Below, piece after piece: positions 12,545 through 24,900 of a stretch of 64,000 bases of DNA (within the stretch, counting starts at the first letter, position 1; the number at the start of each line of letters is the position of its first letter). The notes under the pieces are model-generated. The model did no database searches and was not told the origin of the DNA. It worked only from the letters and a program-made list of their open reading frames with translations. The position numbers and the translations under genes were made by a program. Origin of the DNA: Malurus cyaneus samueli (taxonomy: Eukaryota > Chordata > Aves > Passeriformes > Maluridae). The stretch is from contig CM019219.1 in the NCBI GenBank assembly GCA_009741485.1, positions 29,447,250 to 29,511,249 on the forward strand, read 5' to 3'.

Positions 12545-12938
12545 ACGGGACGCTGCGCGCTCCGCCCGCGCGGCCCCGCCGGCCCGGCAGCGACAGCGCC
12601 GAGCCCGCGGCCAAGCGGCACCGCCGCGGATCGGGAGCGCCCCGCCCGCACCGCGCCCCGACCGCGCCGCGGGCCCCCGCCTGCGCCACCGCCGCTATAT
12701 TGCGGAGCCGGGGGAGGCGGCGGCCGATGGCGGACGGGCGGAGCGGGAGGACGGCGGCGAGGCGGCGGCGGCGCGGAGCGGCGCGGACGGCGGGCCGGGC
12801 TGCGGGCCTGCCCCGGGGCGGAGCGCTCCGCGGTGGGACCAGGGGAGGCGCGGAGGCGGCGCCCGGAAGACGCGGCGGAGGCGGCCCCGGGCTGCGGGGC
12901 GCAGTGTTCGAACGGGGCGGCCGCGCGCCGACCACCCG
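12538..12938 (+). CDS. SIRT1: SIRT1 exon 1, frame disrupted, 3' end uncertain
   Basis: From the ATG the frame reads [20 protein letters not shown] then [11 protein letters not shown], matching the SIRT1 N-terminus (MAD..., EPLRKRPRRDG in human). Further on, the SIRT1-like Ala/Glu/Gly-rich part ([13 protein letters not shown], then [10 protein letters not shown]) lies in a different frame around 12710-12800. The best donor, CCCG|GTGAGG at 12939, would need yet a third frame to supply the G that opens the Asp codon of exon 2. The acidic run preceding exon 2 in mammals (LYDEDDDDEG) is absent. Assembly collapse or indel errors in extreme GC sequence is the likeliest cause. The start is well supported; the end is a guess. 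Confidence 0.55.
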
Positions 12939-15900
12939 GTGAGGACCGACCCCTCCTCCCTCCCTCCCCTCCTCCGCGGGTCCCTCCTCCCCGCACGGCG
13001 CCAGCCCCGGGTGTCTGACGGGGCTCGGTGTCACCCGGCCCGGGCCGCGGTGAGCGCGGGCCCCGCGCAGGGAGCGAACGCCGGCGAGCGCTGCTGATCC
13101 ACGGCAGCTCCGAGCGCTCCCTGTCAGGGCCTCCTGCACCTTGTGCCGGGCGCCGCGCAGGGACAGCCGCTCGGCTCTCAGCCCCGAAAACATTTATTCT
13201 GCTGTGTTGCTGGCAAAAAGTTATTAAAAATGAAAAATCCTAAGACCGGTTTCTTTTTCATAATCCCTGCCGTGTTAATTATCTTATTTCCGATCATTTG
13301 AAACTTGTACATAAAACTCAGAAGCACCAGTCTTGACCAGTTCTTTAAATAACGTCAAGTGACAGTCTTGGTTAAGATTTCAGTGACTGCAGCACGAAAC
13401 TAAACTATAATCTTGCTAAAAAGTTTCTTTCAGATCGTACTTGAAGTGTACTGGTGGGCAGCATCACTGTGAAAGTACCTCACAGTACAAACAGATCTGG
13501 TTTGAGTTGTTTCTTGTTGGAGTTGTTCATTTTGGTTTTGTTTTTTGTTTTTTTAAAGCAGTGCTTTGAAAGGCTTATTAAAATGTATCAGACACTGCAT
13601 TCTGCCAGTACAGTCTTTACATTTTAACCTGGAATGCAAAGATAATTTATCTTTAGGTCCCTAGTAAAACTCTACAGAAAATGTCTGTCTGTGCAAAAGC
13701 AATGCAAAAGCAACAGAGTTATAGGATAAACCTGGAACAGCCTCAGTATTTAAAAACCCCATTTGAACAGTTCAGACCAAAGCTAATGATCTCTTAGCAG
13801 TGCCTCACACAAAGCCTTTAGCTCAGGTCCCTCAGATCCTCGGGTATGTTTTGCTGTGGCTGGCTTAGTTCCGGCAAGCTTTACTCTCTGGTCCTTTGAG
13901 GAATACACAGTGAATGTATTCCTCAGTGTTACAAAGTGTTACTTTATCCTGCTTGTATCTGTCGCTGTTTCTTCACTCCCAGACACCGTGACCTGTATGT
14001 GAGGTGTCTTTCACAGAGTAAGCTTCGGTCCTTGATACAGAAACCCTCTAAGTTGCTTAAGTTAAACTTGCACCTCACAGTTACTGCTGTCTACTAATCC
14101 ACTTTTTCCTTCTCCAAAATGCTTAATATCGTCACGGACTTCATACATAACGAGGTGGAACTGGAATGCTGTAAATACACAGATTAACAGGAAATAGTAA
14201 TGTCCATGAGGACCTGTGGCCTCAGGAGGACAAGACAGCAAAAACAAACAGCAAATTTCTGTCACCGACCTCTTTCCGTTCTAATAAAAAAATAAAGTAT
14301 TTATGCCAACAAGGGAAAGAACAACACAACCTCCAAATAAAAAAAGGGTGACGGGTTTTTTTTTTTGGTGTTCTTTATTTGAGAATCAAGTGGAGTAACA
14401 GCTAAAATAGTGCAGCGGGTTCTTCATTTCTTCAGAGAGAGACTGAAAACTATTATAGTGATTCCTGGCTTTAGAGAGCACAACTGAAATTTGTTCTTTG
14501 TTCATATCTTAGATTTTCAAAAAATTAAGCTACAGCTGCTGAGGTTATTTCTAATAAAGCCAATAAAAAAAGTTTAGTAGTCTAAATTCTAATAAGCTGC
14601 TCAGGTTACAATTTAGATCTTCCCTTCAATGTGAACTCAGTAATGCAAGTGTCTTGTTCTCCTCTGGACTCATTCATCGAGGTCTGAGATGAAGTCAGAT
14701 TGAGTTACTCTGGCTTAAGGATGGGTTGAGCTGAGCTGACTGTAGCACTCTGAGCCAAACCCAGCTGCAGTGGCAAATGGATGACAGAAACTTAGTGAAG
14801 ATGGTTCAGAGGAGCTTGTTTTGTGTCACGACTGAAATATCATTAAGTCACCTGTTGCAGCTCAGCTGCAAGGTAACACCCTCACAAAATTCTGTAAATT
14901 TGTTGTAGCAAATGTGCATTTGTGGGTTTCTTTCAAAATGCTGTTAAAACCTAGTCAAAGATCATTTTCAGTGGTGACACATTTTCATTTACCCAGCTTT
15001 TCAGTGAGCTGAATGCAGGGAGAATTGTTAGGGAAAGACATTTTTAAAGATACTTTCAAAACATTTGGATTTTTTTCTATGCTGCAATGTCCCAAATGCC
15101 CAGCACTTTAGAGAATGAGATTTCACCAAGGTCAGCACCCACCTCTCTGAAGTCCAGCATTAAGACAGCAAATCCTGCAGCAAATCTGCCTACTGTCTGA
15201 AAGTGTATCTATAAATGTGAAGAAAAACAGACATTTTCTGTGCCTAAGTGAAGAAAATACCTATTGAGCATGTGATTTTAGTTTTGATGATGCATTTGAA
15301 TATATACCTGTGCCCTTGGGCTGGAGTGTAACGCCCTGGTCGTGCTGTCTTGCAGATAACTTCCTCTTCAGCGATGAAATCATAGCCAATGGTTTTCACT
15401 CCTGTGACAGTGATGAAGAAGACAGAGCCTCTCATGCAAGTTCTAGTGACTGGACCCCAAGACCACGTATAGGTAGAAGCCTGAAGCATCTTTTTAAATG
15501 CTTTTTACCTTTGAATAGTCACTTAATTCTCCCCAGTTGTCAAATGATTTTTCCTGTTGCAAAAAAAATTGGCAGTTAGTACTTCTGAACAGCTTAGAGG
15601 TGTTGGCTGTATTCTGTATGTTATTTAAAGAGTTTAAAAAGGAACCCCCTGAAACTTGCTGTATTTTGATGAAAATTGTCAGTGTCTTTTTTTTTTAGTG
15701 GAAATCCTTCCATGATCCCTATTAAAAGCATACACACTCACTGAATTGAACTGATGTTTGGAATATTTCTAGTGTGCCTACTTAGTATTAATTCTTTAAC
15801 GAACAAGAAGATGATCATTGTATGATTTAAGGACAGTGAGCCCTAATATGGAGTGTTTCTGGAAAGACTTATTTGATTTGACTGATTTGGCTGATTTGGC

Positions 15901-18900
15901 TTTAGGAGGTCATGTCCAAAATAATTCATGTTGGATGACCAAAAGAACAATAAAAATCCATGGATTGTTGTGCTTTATGTATCTATTTAGAGTGATGGCT
16001 TATACCACTAGAAAGTGTACGTTTGCTTGTTGTCTCTTCAGCTTATTCCTGTAAATAACAAATGTTGGGAAAATACAGATGGTGACACGTTGTGAAAATC
16101 CTGCTGCACCTCTAAAAGCCATTAAGTTTGCTCTGGAATTTCTGCCTTGACTGACCTATTAAATCCTTCATGGGTTAACATAAAATAATGATAAACAAAT
16201 AAAATCCCCAGCTCTCATTTCAGAATTTAAACCAAAATACAGACAGGATGGTTGATGAATGGAGCATTAAATTGGATTCATGAAACTGTATAGCATGCAT
16301 TAATAAATGAAACAATGACCATGATCATGTACATTACTTGACTCTGTTTTAATTATTTGTCTTTTTAAAATTTTCTTAGGTCCCTACACTTTTGTTCAGC
16401 AGCATCTCATGCTGGGTACAGACCCACGGACGATTCTGAAGGACCTGCTGCCAGAAACGATCCCCCCACCTGAACTGGATGACATGACTCTGTGGCAAAT
16501 TGTCATCAACATTCTTTCAGAGCCACCAAAAAGGAAGAAGAGGAAAGATATTAACACCATTGATGATGCTGTGAAACTTTTGCAGGAATGCAAGAAGATC
16601 ATGGTATTGACTGGAGCTGGGGTAGGTATTGCTGCAACAACAGTGGGAAAATATGGAGACTAAGGCTACTTGAATAATTCAGTACAGCATGCAGGGGATG
16701 GGACCAAATCACTGTGCTGGAGGGGAAGAGTCCAGTCCACTGCAAGGACTGGAGCTGACATTGGAAATTACACCATCTCTCTTCTCATAACAAATTATTA
16801 GACACAGAAACTCTTAAATAGCTGCTTCTATGCAAAATAGTTACTGAAAAAGAACACATTACCTGTTCAGAACATTTGCTATCCTGGTAATTCTTTCATT
16901 TCAGAAAAATGACTTTTTAAAACAAAATCTCTGGCTCTGTTAAAACACCAGATGGAGCTTGAGGGATTAGAAGAACAGAATTTGAAAAGAAAATATAAAG
17001 AGCTGGGGGACAGAGGAGGAGGATGATCATAAGGAGAGTTGGATCAGATTTCAGCAGACTGTTACTTTTCACATCTTCTCCTTCGTGATGGTGATTGGGC
17101 TTCTCACTGTTTGACTAAAGAACATTTCTGAACTGCTGCACATTTGCAGCTCTGTACCTGTGTACCAGATCATTTCTTGCTTCTGTTGTTCACACATGGT
17201 GTGACATGTTTCAGAGCAGATGAGTAATTCAAATTAGCTTTTAGAAGAGCACTGCTACTCCCAATCTTGCTCTCTCCCTACTTTCATACACCTGTCTCCT
17301 CCTCTTCTCATGCTATTTTGAGGTAGTCTGAGACATTAATTTTAGTCCTACTACAATGCTTTGCTAAGCAATGTTTTTTAATAAACAATTTTTACCAAAA
17401 GGGGTTTATTCTTCAGAAGTAAGAATATATTTTTCAAAAGTAAGACTATTCTGTTACTGTGTTAACATAAAAAAAATTTAAAATATCAACCACCATATGT
17501 AAACCTGCGTTGGCAGGTCAGTGAACACCTGCTAATTAAATTTAATGCAACAATAATCTAAATTTTTGTTCATATCTTACAAAACTGACAGTGGTAAACG
17601 CAAGTTCAGGTATCCTCTTACTGCATATGCAGACTAAAAGGTTTACTGTCCACTTGTCAAATTTTGTTTCTATGCTGTTTCTACTGATTGTTATATTGGA
17701 CCAAAAAAAAAAAAAAAAAGGGGAGAAAAAAAAAATACAGAGAATCTAGACTGATTCTGTTCATAATAAATGTGGTTTCCCAGAGTTTGTATCATAGCAA
17801 GTTATAGTCCAGTAGGTAGTTTCACTTATTTCAGATTGCAAAAATATATTTCAGGTGTCTGTGTCTTGTGGAATACCCGACTTTAGATCCAGAGATGGCA
17901 TCTATGCACGCCTTGCTGTAGACTTCCCAGACCTCCCAGATCCTCAAGCAATGTTTGATATAGAATACTTCAGAAAGGATCCCAGGCCGTTTTTTAAGTT
18001 TGCGAAGGTATGGTTTTTCAACTGTTCTTGTCTTGGTCAGTAGAGACAGATAGAAATATTAAAATGCATAAATCAGTTAAAAACGAGAGCTATTTAGCAA
18101 CATTCTCTTTTTTTGAAGCTTATTTTACTGTTCCTGTGGTAGGTTCATGATACACACAACCATTTGAGATGGTAGAAAAGATCTCAGTGATATTAAACAG
18201 TTTCAAAAGCAGTGATTACTTCTCTTACAAAAGAAAGAATTGTAGAAGCTGTAGATACATGGAGAAACAAAAAAAAAAAAAAAAAAAACCCTAACTGCAT
18301 TTAGTTTTCAATTTCCTTGGGACAAAAAAAAAATCAAACCCATGAAATAAGAATTCCTGCAGGACCAGTAAGGACTTGTGACAATCAATCAGCACTGGTT
18401 GTGCTCAGTCTTTCTCCCCTGTGCTCACAATTGATCTACTCACTACTGGTCTGTCATGCTACAAAGATTGGAAAAGAAAACCCAATGTGTTCTTAGCTTG
18501 GCTTTCTCTGAAAGCCTCCTATCCACAGACTAACAAATTTTGAAGTTTATTAGTATACTCAGTTCCTCCGGGTTTTCATATTAAAAAACCACCAACCCCC
18601 AGAAACAAAAACACCAAAAAAAACCCCAGAAACCCACCCCAAACCAAAAAACACCACAGCAAGAAAAAAAAAATCAGTTTACTTGAGGCCTGTCTATATA
18701 CAGGTTGTACCAGAAAAGTCCACATCCAATTTAGCTGATACTTTTAAGGGTATTTTTTTACTTTTTCACTCCTTTTCTGTCCATCAGAATACATGTCTCT
18801 GCTAATAAATATTGAGGTGATTTGACACAAAGGAGAAAAAGCTTTCCTATTTCATAATTCTCAAAAGCAGGAAAAGATCTAAGCATTGCTTTTCTAGTGT

Positions 18901-21900
18901 GTAAAGAACAAAATGCCAAGTTGCATGGAGCAGTTGATGGTGCCATGATCAGAAGCTGAGCTGTGGGGAGGAGCTGATCCCAGAGCTGCAGTGAAGGGCA
19001 CAGGGAGGGAATGGCTGCTGTGGGCACTGGGGACACTGTTCAGCTCACTTAAAGGCTCTGCATCCATTGCCACTGCCTAATGTGCTTCTGAATTCCCTAG
19101 GAAATCTATCCAGGACAATTCCAGCCATCCCTCTGTCACAAGTTCATTGCTTTGATGGATAAAGAAGGAAAACTACTTCGCAACTATACTCAGAACATAG
19201 ACACACTGGAACAGGTTGCAGGAATCCAGAGGATCATACAATGTCATGGTTAGTGGGTTTAGTTTCACTTATTTTCCTTGTGGGAATGCTTACTGGTGCA
19301 TGTGACAAGGTAATCACTGTTGGAATAAACTTTCTTTGCTTGAATTCCTGTCTCTTGCCAACAAATATTCTGCTTTTTAAATGTTGAAGTTTTGTTGTAG
19401 ACAGCTTACGTATTTAAGTCAGAAGTGTTTCAAGTGGAAATAACTCCTTTCAGGAATTGAGCTTGATAAAGTCTCTGTGTATCAGTGAAGATCCACACCC
19501 TGCTGGCATAAGCTTAGACTGTAACTTCTAAAATGCATTTGGTGCTTCTTGATCTGTGTGAGAACATAACATGAAAACTAATCTTGCCATAGGTCCCTTC
19601 CCCTTTCCATCAATGAAATGGGAGTCTGGGTGTTATCTGACTATTTGGGTTATATTCCACTGAAATCTTAAGATATCCTGACACTTCAGTGACTCCTCCT
19701 CATGTATCAAACATTGAGGATTAATCACCAGTTCAGCTGAACTGAAGATCATCTTGTTACACATTGTGTCATACACATTCTGTAATTATGATGCCTAACT
19801 AAATGGAATTGCTTTAATTGCTTGATAAGCTTTCCATTTCCAAGGACTTGCATATCTCAAGCTGAAAGTCCAAGGATTAATTTTCAAGCCAAGTAGGCAG
19901 AAAATTAGTTTTTAAATGCATGTTTGGATTCCTTAGTAAACTTCAGACAAATAAATAGTCCAAAAGCAGTGCTGGCATGTTTATAAGGCCCATCTATCTA
20001 ACTGCACCTTTTCCAGGTGCCAAAATGACTTGGTTCCCATATCTACAAAACTTTGCTCAGTGCCAGATCCGTGGGTTTTCATTCTGCAGGCAGAGCAAGC
20101 ACAGTGCTCTGAATGGGGCCCAGGCAGCACACAGCAGCATCTGCCTGTCAGCTCCCAACCCCTGTGCTTGCTCCCATCTGTGCTTGGTGTGTCACACATT
20201 TGCTTTTGGTTGTCATTCCATCTGAGGCACTTAGCACAAACCTCTTACAGAGCTGGACTTTTGCACATCACTGCTGTGCTCAAGCTCCCTGTTTTTCCAG
20301 TTGTACACTCAGTGGCTGGATCACAGACCATCTTTAGTGCATGTCCTGTATAAGGTGATTCTAAATTAAACAGATTCTTTAAAAACAAGCTGTGCACTGG
20401 GAGATTTTGAGGCCTTTGGAAATTAGCAAAGGTGGTTTTGAGCACATGGAGCTTCATCTGACCTACAGTTGCTGCTCCTTAGCAAATGGTTGTTGCCTAA
20501 TGGTGGTGGCTAAAGAGAAACTCTTCTGTGGGTTCACACTGCTGTATTTATTCTACTTTTTACTCTGGCTGGAGCAATGAATGGCAAGTTAATCATGAGC
20601 AGTTAACAAAGAACCTTGCAGTGATTTGGGGAGTTCATATGTGAACCTTCAGACCCATTTGTCACTGCGGACAGTTTCTACTATGAAAACTGTGGGATCT
20701 GAGATGTATTTTGTATTTAAAATGGCTTTTGTATTCAAGCAGTGTATCTGGAATGAGATTGTGTTCCTAGCCAGTGCTGGAGCTGAGTGACAAGAGGCCA
20801 TGGCCTGCTGGCTATGAATGCCTCATGCACTGGCACCAAACTTGTGATGGTGAAAAATAATTCGTCTAACAGAATTGCAGGGGGGTAGCAGCAGATGCCT
20901 CAGAGTTGGGCCTGCAAGCTGACACACGTGTCCCTAACATGCTGCACAAAGCTGTGAATTATTTTTGCTGTCAGCCCATTAGAATGAGCCAATAAGTGTC
21001 CTACCCAGCACAGTCCTTGGAATCCCTCACGTTGTGGGAGCTGCAATGCTGAGCAAGGGTTCAGAAGCTGTGCAGTTTGCAGGCCAGCAGTGATCAGCAG
21101 ACCTGAGCTGCCAGAGCTCATAAATGATCTGCTCCAGGTTTTTCTGGGCTTTCACTCTTTGTCTTACCCAGATACAATACCCTGAAAGCATACTGGTTTT
21201 ACTAAGGCATTTTCTTAGTTATTCTGTCCTACAGTTTGCTGAGTTGCTGTGGGTTCCTGTTTGCAGGAACAGGTTCCTGATGCTGTTTGTACAATGAGGA
21301 GAAGGGCAGTCTCTGTTCTCTGCTCCTTGTCTGTGCTTCCACAGCTCAGGGGAAGGAGAGAACACAGAATCATTTGTGTTGACATGCATGTGGTATATTG
21401 CTGCTCCTGATACAATTTCTGCTGACTAACACCTAGAAGAACAACTTCTAGTACTACAAGTACCTCCTCCTTATTTTACATTACCTTTTCTAATGCCTGA
21501 TTTCTGTAGCACTGCAACATAACATCCTTTTTGTCAAAACAGCTTGGGCATAAGACCAAATCTGAATGACTGAAAAAGTCCTGATGCTACCCTCTGGGTT
21601 TTTCCCCTCAGGTTCCTTTGCAACAGCTTCCTGCCTGATCTGTAAATACAGAGTTGATTGTGAAGTTGTTCGAGGAGATATTTTCAATCAGGTAAAAAAA
21701 AATCTACTTTAACTCACTGCAGCTTTCTAATAAGTAATTCTCTCAAAAAAAACCAAATGAAACCCCAGGCCACCACACTGGGATTGCTTACAAGATCTGC
21801 TTTTAAAAGGCTCCATATCTTTGCATGTATTTCATAAAAGTGCCTCTCTGTATTTTAGCATTTCCTCTGGTATTTAAAAGTATACTCAAATACTGTACTG

Positions 21901-24900
21901 CAAAAATCAGAACAAAACCCTAAGTTTTTAATGGCTCCTCTGAGAAAAAGCAGAGGTTAAATGGTAAGTAGAAAGTTGGATTTATACCTGGTTTGTGTTA
22001 ATCTGAACTCACAGTCACACTGAGAAAGAGTTCTTAGCCTTTTATAACATTGGCTGCTCTTTGAGCATGTATTAAAAATGTCTTTTATACAGCAGCTGAT
22101 GCAAGGAGAAATTGCTAACCACAGAGCAGGCTCTGAGCAAGGCTCAAATGGGATGTTGATGTTGCTTTCTAGGACTCCTGAACTACTCCATATTCCAAAC
22201 TGCCCATGTGTGGGTATCAAGTGACCCAGGACCAGGGCAGGAGTTGGTTTTGCTCTGTCAGAGCAGATGAACCCTTAACTTGGAGAGACCCCCTTTGCCT
22301 TTGCATTTCTTCCCCTTCTTTTGAAGGAACAGAGATGATGATCCTGTGATCAAAAAGATCTTGTTTATGCAAATGAAAGGGCACTCTTTCTGCAGGCCCA
22401 TTGGTTTATTAGGTAAATGCTTCAGAGTCCAGTTGCAGCTTTAGATCAGACACATGGAAGGGATATAAATCCTTCAGGTGTTACATTTGAAATGGAATTC
22501 AGCTAAAGCCCTTTCAGAAGACATGTTTGAGTTAAAGCTTTAAGAAATGTGAATCTCATAAGCCTGAAGCCTTGTAACACTGCAATATTGAATGTGCAAT
22601 CTGGTTTACTTTGCTATTAAGAATATTATTTTTGAGAACTTTTTATCCTACAGATGTTTTTTGCTCCTTTACCTCTAGAGCCAGTTGACTGGATTATAAT
22701 TTCTCTAATATGTAAAGATCTGAGGAAAAAATTCAAACTCATTCTAGCCATCTGCTCCTTTTGGGGAATTTTTAAGTTGGTTTCCCTTGACTGTGAGATT
22801 ATCGGCTGCTCTCTAGCTCAGGTGTAGGGTGAAGGTTTTCTCCATACCAGCTCCCAGATCTTGTACCAAATTGCTTCTTAGGCATCCTTCCCACAAGGTT
22901 TTTCTTTGTTCAAAGACTTCAATTTTTGAGAAAAATCCTTTGACACTAGAGGAAGGCCTTCTACTTGTGACATTTTCTCATTTGGAGATTCTTATTACCC
23001 ACTCTCCCACTGCAGGCATCCATAAAACTATTTTTTTTTATTTGAACTTTCTGCATTCCATATTATTTTTTTCTGCAGCTCTTCTCTGTACAGGAGAGAC
23101 TCAATATGCATTTAAATGTCAGTTTTGAGATATATTTCCATCACAATAGGTAATATACATCTCTTTACACATTTATGTTCTAATTTGTTAGCTTGTGATG
23201 TTTCTGTATGGTTGCAGCTACTTAGATTTATTCTGGAGCATCATATTTTAACACCATAGCTGAGAAGAGCTGAATTATTAGAAGGAAAATTGCAAAGTAA
23301 TGTGTGTAGATCTATCCCTCACCTTCTTGCTTTTCTTCTCTCTGAAAAAGTCTTAGGACAGGAAAGAGCTGACAGAGGTCCCAAACATTAGAAACATCCT
23401 AGTTTGAGTAGAAAAGGGAATCTACTTCTCCACAAACATAATTCTTGTCCACTTTTGTTAGTGAAGCAGGATTCTGCTCTGATTCTGGAGGAATTAGAAG
23501 AGTTTAAAACAGAGACCAAGCAAAAATTCTGTTCTCTGTTCTTGTCCTGTATGCTCTTAGGTAGCTGCCTGCCACAGCTCCCTGTAGCTTTGTGTGTATA
23601 ACACACGTAACCTTTTGGAGGAGAGGAGAAACACTCAAGTAAAAAAATCCTCAACTGGAAGCTGATAGTGAAATCTCAGTTTTTGCTCTGGTTGAACTCA
23701 GGAAAACACACTCTTGTCAGGTGGGAGGTGTGCTCAGCTGGTGCTGTGTTGTCAGGTGAGGCTGGTGGTGTAGACCTGCCTGCCTTCTCCCTTTGTTCCT
23801 GTGGTCTCTTGATCTCCCTGGGCAGTTCCTGCAGGCAGGGGTAAGAAGTGTAGCTGCCTGTACATCCCCAGAACAGTGAAATGAGGAAACACCACTGAAA
23901 CTTAGCTGTGTTTGCCCAAACAAGAGGCTGTGAATGATGTGAGTTTGTCCAGGCACAGCCCCGAGCTGCAGTAACAGGAGGTGTTGTGGTGCAGGTGGTG
24001 CCCCGCTGTCCCTGCTGCCCCCCCGAGGAGCCGCTCGCTATCATGAAGCCGGACATTGTGTTCTTCGGGGAGAACCTGCCCGAGCAGTTCCACCGTGCCA
24101 TGAAGTATGACAAAAATGAAGTGGATCTCCTTATTGTCATTGGGTCTTCACTCAAAGTAAGACCAGTAGCATTGATTCCAAGTAAGTGACTGTCACTGGT
24201 AATACTTTCTTTAAAAAATTTGGATCAAAAGTGGAATTCTCGGTTAAGAAGCTCTAAGAAATACCTTTGGCTCAATTGAGTGAGCACCACATTTTCTAAG
24301 ATGAAAGCTGCTTGCCTGTTTAAAGCTGAAAGGGAAAATTGAGAAAGTAACAAATTCTAAGTGCTTTTTCTACGCTCCAGGTAGATCTCAAGGTAATTAA
24401 ATGATTATCAGAAAAACTCCTCTCTTAAACCTGAATGACTTTGTTCTAAGATACAGTTCATTTCTCTCGCTGCTTGCAGTATGCTTTCAAAGTTACCTGA
24501 AGGATTTAGAACAGAAGCATCTCAAATCAGTATATTCTTCACCTGCACTTAAGTACATAAAACAAATGCACAAAACAAGTATAATTCAAAGAGATTAAAA
24601 AGATTTCATTCTTTAACACTTGACCAAACATTACTGTAGCCAGTACTTCTGTGCATGTTTCTCAGTGATTGAGGAATGCTTTTAACTGGAAAAAATGGGG
24701 AGGGGGGGAAAACATCTAAGCTGGCTACAGTAGGCATAGCACCTCAAACTGCTGTTGTTTTGGGATTGGCTTGGTCTCTTCCTGATCTGGCTGTTTTTAT
24801 CTTGTTGCAAGTGAAGGCATGAAGAGAAGCCTGAGCTGTCTCAGTAGGTCTCTGCTGAAAGTAAACCCCAAATGATTATTTCTGAATTCTCTTTTCTATA

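Larger units (their letters stand above)
11930..13190 (+). promoter_or_regulatory. SIRT1: SIRT1 CpG island (promoter, exon 1, start of intron 1)
   Basis: An abrupt change from AT-rich flank to very GC- and CpG-rich sequence with several GC boxes (for example around 12375 and 12512). It covers the SIRT1 start codon at 12538. No TATA box lies upstream of the start. It also contains an inverted YY1 core GCCGCCAT at 12211-12218. CpG islands mark constitutive vertebrate promoters; the boundaries are by eye. Confidence 0.85.

Noticed and set aside
12700..12712. TATATT inside SIRT1 exon 1 as a TATA box
   Set aside because: It lies downstream of the start codon in coding sequence and the promoter is CpG-island type.
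12450..13193. 247-codon minus-strand open frame across the SIRT1 CpG island
   Set aside because: Extreme GC content removes stop codons in all frames; several overlapping frames are open here. It is antisense to SIRT1 exon 1, Pro/Arg/Ala-biased and resembles no protein.
18269..18288. A20 run as the tail of a processed retrogene
   Set aside because: No coding-like sequence precedes it and no flanking duplication was seen; A/T runs of this kind recur through the introns.
23676..24155. 159-codon minus-strand open frame overlapping SIRT1 exon 7
   Set aside because: Shadow of the coding exon on the opposite strand; the plus-strand reading is plainly SIRT1.
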